A stretch of DNA of 64,000 nt from positions 930,001 through 994,000 of the forward strand of contig NC_089423.1 in the NCBI RefSeq assembly GCF_013426205.1. The letters run 5' to 3'. Source of the stretch: Metarhizium brunneum. Lineage: Eukaryota; Ascomycota; Sordariomycetes; Hypocreales; Clavicipitaceae. Shown here in pieces: positions 1 to 10,383 of the stretch. A program made the position numbers and the translations under genes. Under the pieces are notes generated by a model. It was given only the letters and a program-made list of their open reading frames with translations. It searched no databases and was not told where the DNA came from. Positions within the stretch are counted from its first letter, which is position 1, and the number at the start of each line of letters is the position of its first letter.

Positions 1-2
1 CA

Positions 3-167
3 AGGCATGCGGCCAAGTTTCTCGAAAAGCTGCGGCAAGACATGGATCGTCTGTCGATTGAGCAGTCATATCCATCATCTCCGACTTCACTTATTCGCCG
101 CCTGCAAGATGTAGAGTCACACGGTCTTGGGGTGGAAAGTCGTTCCACGGAAAAAGCTATGCTCTAA
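3..167 (+). CDS. 3' end of a truncated protein gene
   Basis: The window opens inside an open frame that runs 54 codons to a TAA at 165–167. The peptide is mostly polar and charged, with a possible short helix near the start (AKFLEKLRQDMDRL) and a Ser/Pro-rich stretch after it. No domain can be recognised from so short a piece. It is followed by only about 80 bp before the 3' end of the convergent APH-like gene, so it is plausibly the C-terminus of a gene entering from the left. It could also be a chance open frame, because 54 codons is not decisive. Confidence 0.4.
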   Translation, partial: RHAAKFLEKLRQDMDRLSIEQSYPSSPTSLIRRLQDVESHGLGVESRSTEKAML

Positions 168-251
168 ATGCCTTGTCTTTCTTATTAAAGACAAGGCAGA
201 TGCTGCAACATGGGCACCTAGAGTGCCAGAGTGTGTCTATCCCCCACCGCC

Positions 252-950
252 CTAGCTGCTGCCATTTTGCTGAGAATGGAGAAATTGAAGCAATTCAAGC
301 GAGTCGTCCACTTCCCCATGAATAGCAGACGAAGGACCAAGTCTATGATAGAACGGGTAGTCGAAGCGAGCTGGAAAGAAGCCAGCGTATTCCCAATCAA
401 TAATTGCTCTGATTTTTAGCGTGTCCGGGTTGACGATGATGTTTTGCTGCGATAAATCGTTGTGACAAAAGATGTATTCTTGGTTGCTTGTCGGCCGTAG
501 ATTCCATTCATCCGTCTCGGCACGATGTAAAACCCGATATGGCGGAATCACAAGTCCCGACGGTCCACCAAGACGGCTGGACTTTAACGTCCTCAGTTTG
601 GCTCGATGGATCTCGAGCTCCTGACGTACGACAAGCTTGTGTTCCTCTGAGAGTTCAGACATGCTCACGCCTTCAACATATTCCGTGATTAGGTAGTATG
701 CCCCATCATCTTCAAAGTGACATTTCACAGCCGGGACGGGAATATCAGTGTGCTGTCGAACGAATTGCAAGGCTTCGGCTTCGTTCAAGAGACGTTCCTT
801 CCCGAGGCGAGGCGCATGTAGTCCGCGATATCCAGTGCGGAACTCTTTGGGGCGTAGACTTGTCTTGATGAAGACACTTCCAAGATGATAGTACTTTCTT
901 TCAAACGTTGTGGCAATGCATCCTTGCTCTTGGGCGGCGTCTGCGGGCAT
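252..950 (-). CDS. APH-family phosphotransferase (kinase-like)
   Basis: A 232-residue single-exon gene. The ATG at 950–948 is the first in frame. The middle has an N-lobe-like stretch (YYLITEYVEGVSM). The C-terminal part carries the APH catalytic loop HNDLSQQNIIV near residue 165 and the metal-binding IIDWEYAGFFP about 20 residues later, which together define the aminoglycoside/choline-kinase-like APH fold (PF01636). Fungal members rarely act on antibiotics and their substrates are mostly unknown, so a small-molecule kinase is the most that can be said. It is shorter than many family members (about 270–300), chiefly at the N-terminus, where the glycine loop is poorly visible. It lies tail-to-tail with the truncated gene on its left. 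Confidence 0.8.
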   Translation of the reverse strand: MPADAAQEQGCIATTFERKYYHLGSVFIKTSLRPKEFRTGYRGLHAPRLGKERLLNEAEALQFVRQHTDIPVPAVKCHFEDDGAYYLITEYVEGVSMSELSEEHKLVVRQELEIHRAKLRTLKSSRLGGPSGLVIPPYRVLHRAETDEWNLRPTSNQEYIFCHNDLSQQNIIVNPDTLKIRAIIDWEYAGFFPARFDYPFYHRLGPSSAIHGEVDDSLELLQFLHSQQNGSS

Positions 951-1400
951 TATATCCTTTTTGGTGGGACTGTGACGGATTAAAACGTGGATAATCGGGT
1001 ATTGCTCGCACGAGATCTAAATACTTGTCATTACTCTGTTAGCCGGTGAAGGGAGATGGCGAAGTCAGATAGACGCCTAGGATCAAATCCACGACAAAGA
1101 GGTCAGCTCGGGCACGTGGTCTTGTAGATTTCTCCGAAACCGCGAGGGCAGGCGGTCGAAAACGGCAGCCAGTTTGCAATTACCGACTATAAATTCCGAT
1201 AAATGTCTGGTGGAATATACATTCTAATTCCATACGTTCTTTTGTCGTTTATTTGCAAAGTCGCATTTTCCGTCGCCTAATTTTCTAGGCGAAATTAATG
1301 GACAAGTACCAGATTTGTCTCTGCATGTAGTCATAACAATGGCAGCTTGAGCCTTCTTCGCCCTACCCTACAACACAGACAATTATACCTTGAGAGAGCA
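951..1400. other. Intergenic, no gene seen
   Basis: This is the spacer between the APH-like gene start and the 3' end of the NmrA-like gene, both on the minus strand. It should hold the APH-like promoter. I see no clear TATA box, repeat or RNA gene. Confidence 0.6.
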
Positions 1401-2725
1401 TCAAGACAATGCCATTTCAGAGGCCTTGAACTCCCCCTTCTCAGCCAACAAGGCCGGGAGGTCCTCCTTCTCAAATGCCTCTCCAATCCCCAACTGCTCA
1501 GGCTTCCACCCCATGGACCGCAACCTATCAGCCCTATTTCTGCAGCTGCATCCCACGACATCCGGCGTGAATTGACCAAACAAGTCGACGTACTCAGACT
1601 CCGGAATAGAGCGGGTGTCGGGCGTGGTAATTCGACTCGCCTTGTAGAGGCCCTTCCCAATAATAGCGCCGACTTCAGCCCATGTAACTTGGCCGCTTTC
1701 GCAGAAGAAGTAGGGATTTTGGAGCTCGGGGTCGGAATCTGCAGCGCCCTCAATCCAGTGAAGGACTTGGACGTAGGCCTGAGAAATTCGATTAGATACC
1801 GCGGGCTTTTTAGAATCATTTTGTTTGGGGATACTACCTTGGCCAGATCACGGACATGTACTACACCCCAGGCCTTTTTGCCAGTGCCGACGTAGCCGGC
1901 TTGCCCGTGTTTGCAGGCAAATCGAGTCAAGGCTGGAATCTGGTACAAATCTTCAAGTTAGATGGTGACTAGTGGCTTCAATTCCATGGCATACCTGGAT
2001 TGAAAGACGCTTGTGCTTGCTATTGCTGCCGTAAATGATGGGAGGCATCCAGATAAATATTCTGGCCTTGTTGCCCATCTTTTCGCGGGCTTTTAAAATA
2101 GCTGGCATATGGGTTAGCAGGTGATGGTATCAAGGCCTGTCAGAGGATATGCATATACCAAGATCAATTTTTCGATGAGGCGCCGTGTCCGACAACGAAT
2201 CAATTTGAGACGGCGTTTTGTCGGAATAGATTTCATCGTTGACATTATTTCCAGGTGATGTATCGCTCAGAACACTGGCTCCGCTTTGATGGAGATAGAT
2301 AGATTTCTTTCCTATACATGACACCATGTCAACGTTGGTTCTACCGGTAGCGTACCATGTCAGGACTCGGTCCATGGTGTACATACCTTGACCGGCGCGT
2401 TCCTCAATTCCGGCCAAGATTGCCTGGGCAGATTCCAAATGGTCGGCGGTAGCTGTGTGAAAAACTACATCGCTCTTGGCGCTCAGTTGCTGGATGACTT
2501 TGAAGTCATTCAAATCACCGAGAACCGCTTTGACTCCTGTAATTCAATGAGAATTCATGTCTGACGTTTGTGTCGTGGTTACCCCGCACCGTCTTTCTCA
2601 AATTCCTCGACGGCGGCTTCCCGTCGCACCAGGGTTGTGATTTCATATTGACCTTCCGACAGAAGAAGGTCGATAATTTCGCGACCGACATAACCTGGAC
2701 CGAGAACGAAGACTTGGCTCTTCAT
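1401..2725 (-). CDS. NAD(P)-binding NmrA/epimerase-like protein, six exons
   Basis: Assembled by eye as complement(join(1401..1778, 1838..1939, 1995..2101, 2159..2311, 2387..2536, 2590..2725)), 341 aa with no leftover phase. Exon 1 starts at ATG 2725 and encodes a Rossmann dinucleotide fold (VFVLGPGYVG, GxGxxG type). Later exons encode the SDR-like core (VVFHTATADH, SIYLHQSGASVL, IDLAILKAREKMG, WMPPIIYGS, WGVVHVRDLAKAYV). This is the pattern of atypical short-chain dehydrogenases annotated as NAD-dependent epimerase/NmrA-like proteins in fungi. Five introns of 53–75 nt use GT–AG ends; the first donor, G|GTGCGG, is weak but is the only one that keeps the frame. The substrate is unknown and the classical YxxxK site is not obvious, so a redox sensor or reductase are both possible. 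Confidence 0.85.
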
Positions 2726-3998
2726 CTTTTCGAGTATCTGGTATCTCGTATTGTTATGGAATTGATTGAAGTTGGGTTCTTGGTGGTAGTGAACATTTGC
2801 GTCAGTGGCGCCCGTATAAACACGGACGGGTTATTTGTCAGCATGCATGTGTTTATAAACTTTCTTGTTACCTGAAATAGTTTAGAAACGTTTGTCAGCA
2901 TAGTCAAGCGCTTCCCCTTTGCTCTGGAGTTTGACTTGGCATGGTAGCGAAATACTCGGGCAAATGGTGGAAATCAATGGCCCAAATTAAACATGCTAGC
3001 CAGGCGGCTTAAAGCAACTTGCAGTTGTAAATCGGAGCTTGTTGAAGTTGTCAACTAATTGGGCAATTCCGGGACACTACAATGAGGAGAATATGCACTG
3101 CTTTAGTAAGAAGATGAATGATATATTTAAAAGATACATGATATCCTGTTCTTTTATTGTATCAATATTCGTTACATAATAGCAATTTGTACAGAGAAAT
3201 TAGAGTGACATTGTATTCCAAGACAAGCTTGGCAAGAGCTACAATATATCTGATGCCAAACGGTCAAGTGCTAAAAGCTAGTGCCAAATAGGGCCAAATG
3301 TTGCCCTTTCCAGATGAGACAAAGCACGAATCTTGGAGGCCTCGTAGCGTAGAGCAAGGCCGGTCAGCCCTCGGGTATGACGGACTTGTGTAGTGCCACC
3401 AACCATTCCAGATTCCTTCCAGGAATAGCTGCCTGGCTAATCAGATAATAACCAGTTATGAATTCACCAGACGGCCCCGACGTCCTTCACATAGGGGACA
3501 CCATCGCTCTCGACTCTCCCCGACACGACGAGCGAGTGGCAGATGAGGAAGGAGGAGGTGGGACATAAAAGCAGTCCCACAACTTGCGTTACAAATAAAT
3601 CCATGTCATCACAAATTGGGATGTCAGCCAGGTCGCTGCATCATTGCTTCCTCCTGATTCCGTCAAGGGGGGTGGCGCAGAGGCAAGCCTCAGCGCAGAT
3701 GAAGCATTTCATGACAGTCATGACAAGTGGCTTGCATAAAAGAAAACTATTGATGCAAGCCTCGCATCTCGTGACCACAGCATCTTGATACAAAGAATTA
3801 TGACCGGTTCTTTTGTCTTGAGGGCACTACCAAGTGAATGACTATAGGGCCTTGGAAAAGTATACAATCTCCTCTTTGTCACCTCTCTTTGACCAGTCGC
3901 TCCATCGACAACACAGGTTGAACATCTGTCAAGCTCTCAACATGTGAAAATACATTAAAGCCATCTGTAGCCCAAAGATTCTTCATTCAATCGCCATC
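2726..3998. other. Intergenic, divergent promoter region
   Basis: About 1.27 kb between the divergently transcribed NmrA-like gene and the small secreted protein gene. Short open frames exist here but none has coding-like composition or a recognisable domain. It should hold both promoters. Confidence 0.6.
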
Positions 3999-4314
3999 AT
4001 GAAGCACATGACTGCTGTCGTTGCTCTAGCCGCCGTTGCCATTGCTGCTCCAGTCGAGGTCGAGAAACGCGACGGCGAGTGCCCCGATACGGCCACTATC
4101 GCTTACTGTCCTTATCCGGTTGGGTTAGGTCATAGTGTCTGGTGGTCTGCGAGGTTTTGCAGCCCGGGCAGGAATGCTTGGCCATTCTTTACTGCTGCCC
4201 CAATAAGGGCGTGAGTGTCGGCCATTCCAGAAGTGGCCATGCAAAACACTAACTTTTCTCTAGGACGGCGGCATCATCAATGTGAACATTGGCGACTGTG
4301 AGCAGATCCTCTAA
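3999..4314 (+). CDS. Small secreted cysteine-rich protein, splice uncertain
   Basis: The ATG at 3999 opens a classic signal peptide (MKHMTAVVALAAVAIAAP) followed by a Kex2-type Lys-Arg at residues 23–24 and a Cys-containing mature start (DGECPDTATIAYCPYP). The downstream exon, about 4150–4210 in a different frame, encodes QPGQECLAILYCCPNKG, then a GTGAGT intron (4211–4263), then DGGIINVNIGDCEQIL and TAA at 4312–4314. The two halves join in frame only if a 35-nt GTTGGG…GAG segment after codon YP is an intron, which is very short, or if there is a one-base frameshift. It is probably a secreted effector-like or cell-surface peptide of about 50 mature residues. The Cys spacing does not match a hydrophobin. 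It could be a pseudogene. Confidence 0.5.
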
Positions 4315-5504
4315 ATACTAGTCTTGTGAACACTCGTTCGGATGGATGTTGCGGGACGTGGTTGTGAAGCGCTGTGGCGGTGGATGGGCACATGGTTGCA
4401 ATGTCCGAGAGTATGTTCTGCTGGCTTGTTCAATTTTTGGCGAGGGTACTTGTATCCTTGACTCTTTTAATTTATAAATTACGAGCTGGATCCGGTGCGC
4501 CTTTTTATTCTCTCAGTGTTCGAAAATCCATCGAGGAGCACAAGAATACAGCGCCTTCGCCAAACTTATATTACCGGTCAAGTGCATTCTTCATTCATTT
4601 ACGGCATATTCCGTAGCCGGAGAGTACTGAGGGGTGTAGCAAGGACAAGTAGCGCTCTCCTACAAGGAGAAAAAACACGTTCTGCGTCTGTGGTGTGCCA
4701 TTTGACTGGGATATGAGTTGCATAATGTCCTTCCTAGCAACTCACTATGAATCTGTGGACACAGGGTCAAGACATTAACTAAGACGACCCATGGTTGCTC
4801 GCAATCTCACCTTCGAGGACGTCCTTCGCCAGGTTGGACATCCCTGGCAGATCCCTCACACCCAGTGACGGCAAAGCATTAGCTTTGATATTGAGTTTCG
4901 ATTCATTTGAGACCATTCCACATCCTTGGGGACCTTTTGCTCAGGGCTTTTGATTGCAGCTCCATAAACGCGAATGCAAGGCTCTAATAGAGCCAGCTGA
5001 GTCTCGAGATGCCGATGGTGCTGTTACACCAAACTGAACTTGCATATTTCGAAGAAGATGGACGCAGATTTCCACCCTGGCATCGCAGTGAGTTGTAGCA
5101 TTTTATATGTCAGTATATAACTGTATTTGAGCTTAACCTTAGCCCCGATCTACAAAGCTAAATTTCGAAGCTATGTTGGAGCTAGTCTTTAGGCGTATTA
5201 TACCGTTGACAGTTCAAATTGCCTCTCTTACGTCACAAAACTTTTAACCAAACTTTAATTGTAGTCAACTAAGTGACCTAGGCAATAAGGGTTAAATAAT
5301 ATTCTGGAACCTTCCGCCTTGCCAGTTCCATTTCCATTTCTTCAGTATACAGCACCTCGCCTGACAACAAATCGTCCACCACTCTCCGCACTACGAGTGC
5401 AACAGAATCGCAAAATTCAGCCCCTGCTTCTTTATCAAATCCATAAGATATTCTTTCTCTCTTGTCCTTTCCCTCAGATTAATCCTCATCTTATCCGAGG
5501 CATC
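4315..5504. other. Intergenic, no gene seen
   Basis: About 1.2 kb upstream of the phosphoesterase. The last 200 bp are pyrimidine-rich (runs such as TTCTTTCTCTCTTGTCC), typical of fungal transcription starts. Short open frames around 4374–4716 lack any recognisable coding signal. Confidence 0.55.
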
Positions 5505-6506
5505 ATGGACATCAAGACCAGGTTCTTGATCCTCTCCGACACCCACGCCGAAGACTGGGCACCTCGGGTCGCCTCCCTTCCGCCTATAGATGTGGCCATA
5601 CACTGCGGCGACCTCACGGAGGAATCTAAAATGGCCGAATTCCGCACATCACTCCAGCTTTTGAGCAGCATTGACGCCTCTCTCAAACTTGTAATTGCCG
5701 GCAACCACGACTTTACATTGGACACGCCCAAATTTAAGCAGAAGCTCGCGGAGGCAAATGCCTCTATAGAGTCAGAGCTTATCAAGAAAGAGTTTGGCGA
5801 CATTGGAGAAGCCCAGAGCCTCTTCTGCGATGCACGAGAAAACGGCATCATATTTCTCGACGAGGGAACTCATCATTTCAATCTTCGCAATGGCGCCTCG
5901 TTGACCGTCTACGCAAGCCCATACACTCCATCCCTCGGCGATTGGGGATTCCAGTTCAACCCAAAAGACAGCCACAACTTTGACATCGACAGGAGCGTCG
6001 ACGTGGCGATTACCCACGGGCCGCCCAGAGGAGTCCTCGACATGACGAGCTCTAGGCAGCGCGCTGGCTGCGAGGCGTTATTTTCTGCAATAGCCGCGTC
6101 TCGGCCACGCTTACATTGTTTTGGTCATATCCACGAGGGCTGGGGCGCAAGACTCGTTACTTGGCGAGACGGCACCTTGGGCGAAAAGCCATCGCATTTC
6201 TCAAATATCGACAATGAACGGTCTTGCACCATCGAAACACTCTCTTCCCTGTACCCTCGAAAATTCGATACTGCAGAGACAATAGCTGAAAAGAACATGA
6301 AGCGGCAGCAATACATCAGTAACGGATTCTGTCGGACAAGCCATTGTAAGGGGGACGATGGCCCGGTACAGTCGGGTTTACAGACGCTCTTCGTCAACGC
6401 GGCTATTCAAGGCCTTGACGAAGATGCCATGCAATTACCGTGGATAGTGGACATTGAACTGGTAAAGAGTGATGTGTCGGGTGAAAAGGGTGAAGGTGAT
6501 ATTTAG
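5505..6506 (+). CDS. Calcineurin-like metallophosphoesterase, MPPED/UPF0046 type
   Basis: A 333-residue single-exon gene. The first ATG in the frame is 5505 (MDIKTRF); the open frame further upstream has only non-ATG starts. All five metallophosphoesterase blocks are present in order: SDTHAED (DxH), HCGDLTE (GD), AGNHDF (GNHD), THGPPRGVLD and CFGHIHEGWG (GHxH), which together hold two catalytic metals. The THGPP…D and GNHD…D context matches the MPPED1/MPPED2 group, metal-dependent phosphodiesterases whose natural substrate is unsettled. A tail of about 110 residues after the last motif is not part of the core and is not recognised. No signal peptide or membrane segment is seen, so it is presumably cytosolic. 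It is convergent with the kinase-like gene to its right. Confidence 0.9.
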   Translation: MDIKTRFLILSDTHAEDWAPRVASLPPIDVAIHCGDLTEESKMAEFRTSLQLLSSIDASLKLVIAGNHDFTLDTPKFKQKLAEANASIESELIKKEFGDIGEAQSLFCDARENGIIFLDEGTHHFNLRNGASLTVYASPYTPSLGDWGFQFNPKDSHNFDIDRSVDVAITHGPPRGVLDMTSSRQRAGCEALFSAIAASRPRLHCFGHIHEGWGARLVTWRDGTLGEKPSHFSNIDNERSCTIETLSSLYPRKFDTAETIAEKNMKRQQYISNGFCRTSHCKGDDGPVQSGLQTLFVNAAIQGLDEDAMQLPWIVDIELVKSDVSGEKGEGDI

Positions 6507-6962
6507 AGGTTGCTTGTTGGTCATGGTATTTGCTTTTTCTAGGGATCAAAATAGGGCTCGGATCGAAGGACATGGTAGGAGTATTCAGGGGATCCAATTG
6601 GGCATACAAAAGGGTCAATTCTCAGGCGTTTCGGCGAATTTAACACAGATTTCAATTCATTATCAATATCGTTGAATCCGTTTAATTGAAGCTGCCAAAA
6701 TTCCCCTGTGCGATTTGCTGTTGTATTTGCAATATGATGGTCCTCCAGGGACGGAACGACGTTGAAAATTGCCCACAGTAAGCAAAGGTAATGTAGGCTG
6801 CCAAGACTGGGCATAGATAGCAGAGAGGCCAGTGACATACTGTGAAAGGGGGCAAATGCAAACCATCGTTTTTCATGTCTTCCTTTATTCTCATTTTGTA
6901 GAGTACAACACTCGAGGCCGCTCTTCTTTGCCCTCGACTGATACGTTGAAGAATTTCTTGGC
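6507..6962. other. Convergent 3' intergenic region
   Basis: 456 bp between two gene ends facing each other. Open frames extend through it on the minus strand, but their residues look like non-coding read-through. No terminator motif can be defined. Confidence 0.5.
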
Positions 6963-7760
6963 TCATAAAATATACGTCGCGCCTCTACGCGAAGTATCAT
7001 TCAGGGAGTGCTCTAGGCGTTCGTACTCGGCTTGAAGCTCCTTTTCTTGACTGCACTTCCGAGCCGCCTCGAAATCGACAAGAACTGCTTTCCCTTGGCG
7101 AATAAGAAAATTATACTTGTTGATGTCGCCATGCTTGATACCCAGAGAGTGTAGCCTGGCTAGAGCAGCTTGACAGGCTGCCAGGTCGTCGGTTTCAGCA
7201 GACCTGGTGTCTTCCAAGTACTCCAAGACGAAACCGATGATCCTGCCGTCTTCGGTTAAATGGCCGAGGAACTTGGGACCAATGTCGTGGCCATCAATCC
7301 ATTCGTATGCCGTTGTTTCGGCTTCGAAGAAGGACATTTGCCAGGGAAATTCGGTAAATTTGACGAGCAGAGCTTGGTCGAAAAGCGGATGTGTGACGAC
7401 GTGTATATTCTGGCGTATACGACTGACCTTGTTGAGCTCCAAATGATCGATTCGCGTGTGGTGCCAGGTGTTTGAAACTCCAGGCAAGTCGCTGCGCGTA
7501 CAACGGGAGAACTCCAGCTCCCCATTCAGGGGGTTCTTGGATACGTGACCCTCGTTCCAGTCACCGGGAGGGAAGGAAGGCAGCGTCGGAAGCAATATCG
7601 GAGCAAAGGTCCGATCATCTCTTGGCAAGACTCCGGGGTCCACGGTGACATACTTGGCGTGCTTCCCGTCAACCAGAAAGCGGTATTCGCCCTCCTCCTC
7701 GTCCTTGAAGTCGACAAGTGTTGCCAACAGTTGGATGTTGCTGTTGCGGGTGGGCGTCAT
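6963..7760 (-). CDS. Protein-kinase-like/APH-like fungal protein
   Basis: 265 residues from the only ATG of the frame (7760). The N-terminal 90 residues form an unrecognised region (VDFKDEEEGEYRFLVDGKHAKYV). The C-terminal half is kinase-like: a lysine-containing strand (QALLVKFTEFP), a Glu-bearing stretch (EAETTAYEWI), a hinge-like GFVLEYLED, a catalytic loop HGDINKYNFLI and a metal-binding VDFEAA in place of DFG. This combination is typical of a large fungal family of small kinase-fold proteins, sometimes misnamed alpha-galactosidase A in databases. Function and substrate are unknown. The C-terminal LNDTSRRGA is also typical of the family, so the gene seems complete. Confidence 0.75.
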   Translation of the reverse strand: MTPTRNSNIQLLATLVDFKDEEEGEYRFLVDGKHAKYVTVDPGVLPRDDRTFAPILLPTLPSFPPGDWNEGHVSKNPLNGELEFSRCTRSDLPGVSNTWHHTRIDHLELNKVSRIRQNIHVVTHPLFDQALLVKFTEFPWQMSFFEAETTAYEWIDGHDIGPKFLGHLTEDGRIIGFVLEYLEDTRSAETDDLAACQAALARLHSLGIKHGDINKYNFLIRQGKAVLVDFEAARKCSQEKELQAEYERLEHSLNDTSRRGATYIL

Positions 7761-8054
7761 CGTGGGTGTTGATGAGGGAGTGATGGTGTAGACGGGCACT
7801 TGGATTGCAAGGAAAACACTAGACGGGAGGCCACAGATGCAGTATGAGTGCACAGGGGGTGGTGGGAGATGGGATCGTTAAAAGGCCATTGCTGAAAATG
7901 GGCATGAGGAATAGCCAAGTCACTGGCCAGTTTTCAATACTCCACATGCAGCGTCACATCAATCTGCAGGTTCCAAAGCGTGAACGGGGAAAATATGTGG
8001 GGTGACGAATTATGGCGACTTGCGCAGATTTAAAGAAAGTCGTTCATGTTCCCT

Positions 8055-8948
8055 TCACCGTTTACCACCGTGATTGATCCCAAACAGTGCCATGTGATCC
8101 ATAAAAGCACTTTCCGTGTACTTATTTCTGAAATGAGTCGCTGGCTCCGTATTGTCTATGCATTTGGTGCAATGGAAGCCCCAATCAGCGGAACGACCTG
8201 ATGAGGTGAAGAAAGGTGCAGAAATAATGGACATGAATCGTCGAGGCTCTCTCGTTGTGAGGTCTACTTGCCGGAGCCCGTCGTCAAATGCCTGAGAGGA
8301 ACCCCTCGATATCCTGTTGCGCAGGGACTGGCGGTCCAATAGCATGATCCTGCCCCTAACCAACTTGTTGCGCTCCGTGAAGCGTCCTGGCAGACCGAGG
8401 ATATGAGGCAGACGTTTGAGTTCTTTCCTTGAGAGACCAGTGCGCTTGGTCGCAAGTGTGGCAGACACGGGGAAGTACAAGGGATCCAGGATGAAGCAAA
8501 GGTAGCAGACGCGTTTGCATGTGATTAGGTAGAGATAGCCGCCGAAGCGGTCACACGTTGCGCACTTGGTCGTGGACAGGGTGTTGAACAAGCTGGCGCA
8601 GTCAAAGTGCTTTGCGTCGATGCTGACGATGGCGCGGAGGATATCGGGACAGTGTTCAAAGATCCTTCGGTACTGATGCAACGAATCGACGAGGCTCATG
8701 GCCCGTCGATTTACGCGCCGAAAGGCAGTCAGAGACGGCAGATCCAGGGCTAAGAGAACATTGGCGATGAGTTCGGTGGGGAGCAGATCCAACCTGCCCG
8801 CCGAATACTTTGGTTGGCCGTGGTGTCGCCCGTTGTCGAGGGGACAGCGAGTCTCAAGGCGGGCATCGTCCAAGGTGTGGTCGATGATTCTTGACTTGCG
8901 ATAACCGTATTCATGAAGCTCATCTGGAGTGAGAAGTGATGCGTCCAT
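8055..8948 (-). CDS. F-box protein
   Basis: 297 residues from ATG 8948. The F-box lies near residues 52–90 (LDLLPTELIANVLLALDLPSLTAFRRVNR), the helical motif that binds Skp1 in SCF ubiquitin ligases. It is followed by a Cys-rich stretch (KCATCDRF…ITCKRVCYLC) with paired CxxC motifs that could bind zinc, as seen in many fungal F-box proteins, and a basic C-terminal part (GLSRKELKRLPHILGLPGRF). No leucine-rich, WD or kelch repeats are visible, so the substrate-binding mode is unknown. Single exon. A second protein of the same architecture is encoded at 61.5–62.5 kb. Confidence 0.85.
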   Translation of the reverse strand: MDASLLTPDELHEYGYRKSRIIDHTLDDARLETRCPLDNGRHHGQPKYSAGRLDLLPTELIANVLLALDLPSLTAFRRVNRRAMSLVDSLHQYRRIFEHCPDILRAIVSIDAKHFDCASLFNTLSTTKCATCDRFGGYLYLITCKRVCYLCFILDPLYFPVSATLATKRTGLSRKELKRLPHILGLPGRFTERNKLVRGRIMLLDRQSLRNRISRGSSQAFDDGLRQVDLTTREPRRFMSIISAPFFTSSGRSADWGFHCTKCIDNTEPATHFRNKYTESAFMDHMALFGINHGGKR

Positions 8949-10383
8949 TCTGATGATGGAAGGTGTCAAGTAGGAGTCAGAATGTAGAGTCGGAGAAAAC
9001 TATGCGCTGCCCCGAGAATCGCGTGGTTTTCCACGTGATCTCTTACACGTCGACCAAGTTAGCATTTACATAAAAACTTATGCTTCCTTTCAAAGTCACA
9101 ATTCTGGATTTGGTTTAATCTCTGTTAATAGCCATGTCTTAGTTAGTTTGCAATAATTAATGAGCTTACACCGTCAACAGGCAGCCTCCATATGGTCTGG
9201 CATAAGTCATAGCTGGAACTGTTGCAAGTGTATGCACGACAAGAAAACCATGAAGGCCATTGAAGAGAATCTTGTGTACGAATCCTTCAAGGACATACTT
9301 GAGGGCAAAATTTCAGCCGTTCGGGATAAAATAGGGACCAAGAAGTATAAGCGCGGCGGCCCGAAAGCCTGAAGGCTTCAACTGCAGCCTCAACATCAAC
9401 CCTCCCCGCCGTGACTGACATGACGAGACAGTAAGCATGAGCCCATCCCCCCCCGGGGTCCGGTGCGCATCAATCGATACAGATAAGTGACGATTAAGTC
9501 GGCCTTAGTTTCGGTCTTTCATCAGGCGCTGGCAGAGCTGAATCCTCCTATCCAGTATGTATGTCGTGTAGACCAACGTCCGCCTTTGGCTCTCGATGCC
9601 CAGAATCTCAGCCGTCCAGCCCATCCGAACGTCGATCAACAAGCCACCACACGCTTAATTTCACCGCTCAAAACTCCTGCATCGCAGCCGTGGTTCCCGC
9701 TCAGAAAAAAAAAAACAAGAAAGAAAAGGAGCCTTGTGTTACAACCCCTGCCAGAACCCTCACCTACTCATCTTCAGCCGCACGAGGAAGCGGACATGGG
9801 CTGGAGGAAACATGGCACCAATCATGCCACGCATTCGTATTCAGTCCTGCAGCCAAGTGATGGCTCCCGAAATTGGCGTCACAAGTTGCCTTGCCAGCCC
9901 GACAGCCCCAATGACACATATGACACTACTGCGAAGCGTGGTTATGTGACTTGCACCTGCGTCGAGTGACCATGTGCGAGTTCCTGCAGTCCCTGCTTCT
10001 GAGGCTGAACGTCATCCTCCTCGGACTATCGCGCGCCATATTTGGGGCTGAGGGGCTGGAAGGCTGACTGTGGGCTGGAGTTCATGTGTATGGACGCCGA
10101 CTTTGAGACTATTCGCAAGGCAGTCTAGTACGCCATGCCAGCGAGCTCCGTGGCTTGCAGGGTCATTCTGGTCCGAGGTGAGATTTTCGTCTGGATACTT
10201 GCTTGTTGAGGCTCTGCTTTCCATCGCTCCTCAGGAAATACATAACAACAGAGCCAGTTCCTGCCTCCCGCCACGGCCAAGCCGACTTACACCCATACTC
10301 GCGGCCGCCAACTCACTGGCAGCTTCTATTCAGTCTCTCGTATAATCAGCCTCGGGGCATTAACACGGAGAATATAGCCAAGT
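8949..10383. other. Intergenic, no firm gene
   Basis: 1.4 kb between divergent genes. It contains a 70-codon ATG frame at 9160–9372 whose second half is Lys/Glu-rich, and an A-run near 9706–9725. Neither can be called a gene from sequence alone. Confidence 0.5.

Noticed and set aside
3999..4314. Hydrophobin
   Set aside because: The Cys pattern lacks the two separate CC pairs and spacing of class I or II hydrophobins.
9160..9372. 70-codon ATG frame, Lys/Glu-rich second half
   Set aside because: Too short to judge, with no signal peptide and no neighbouring exon in frame.
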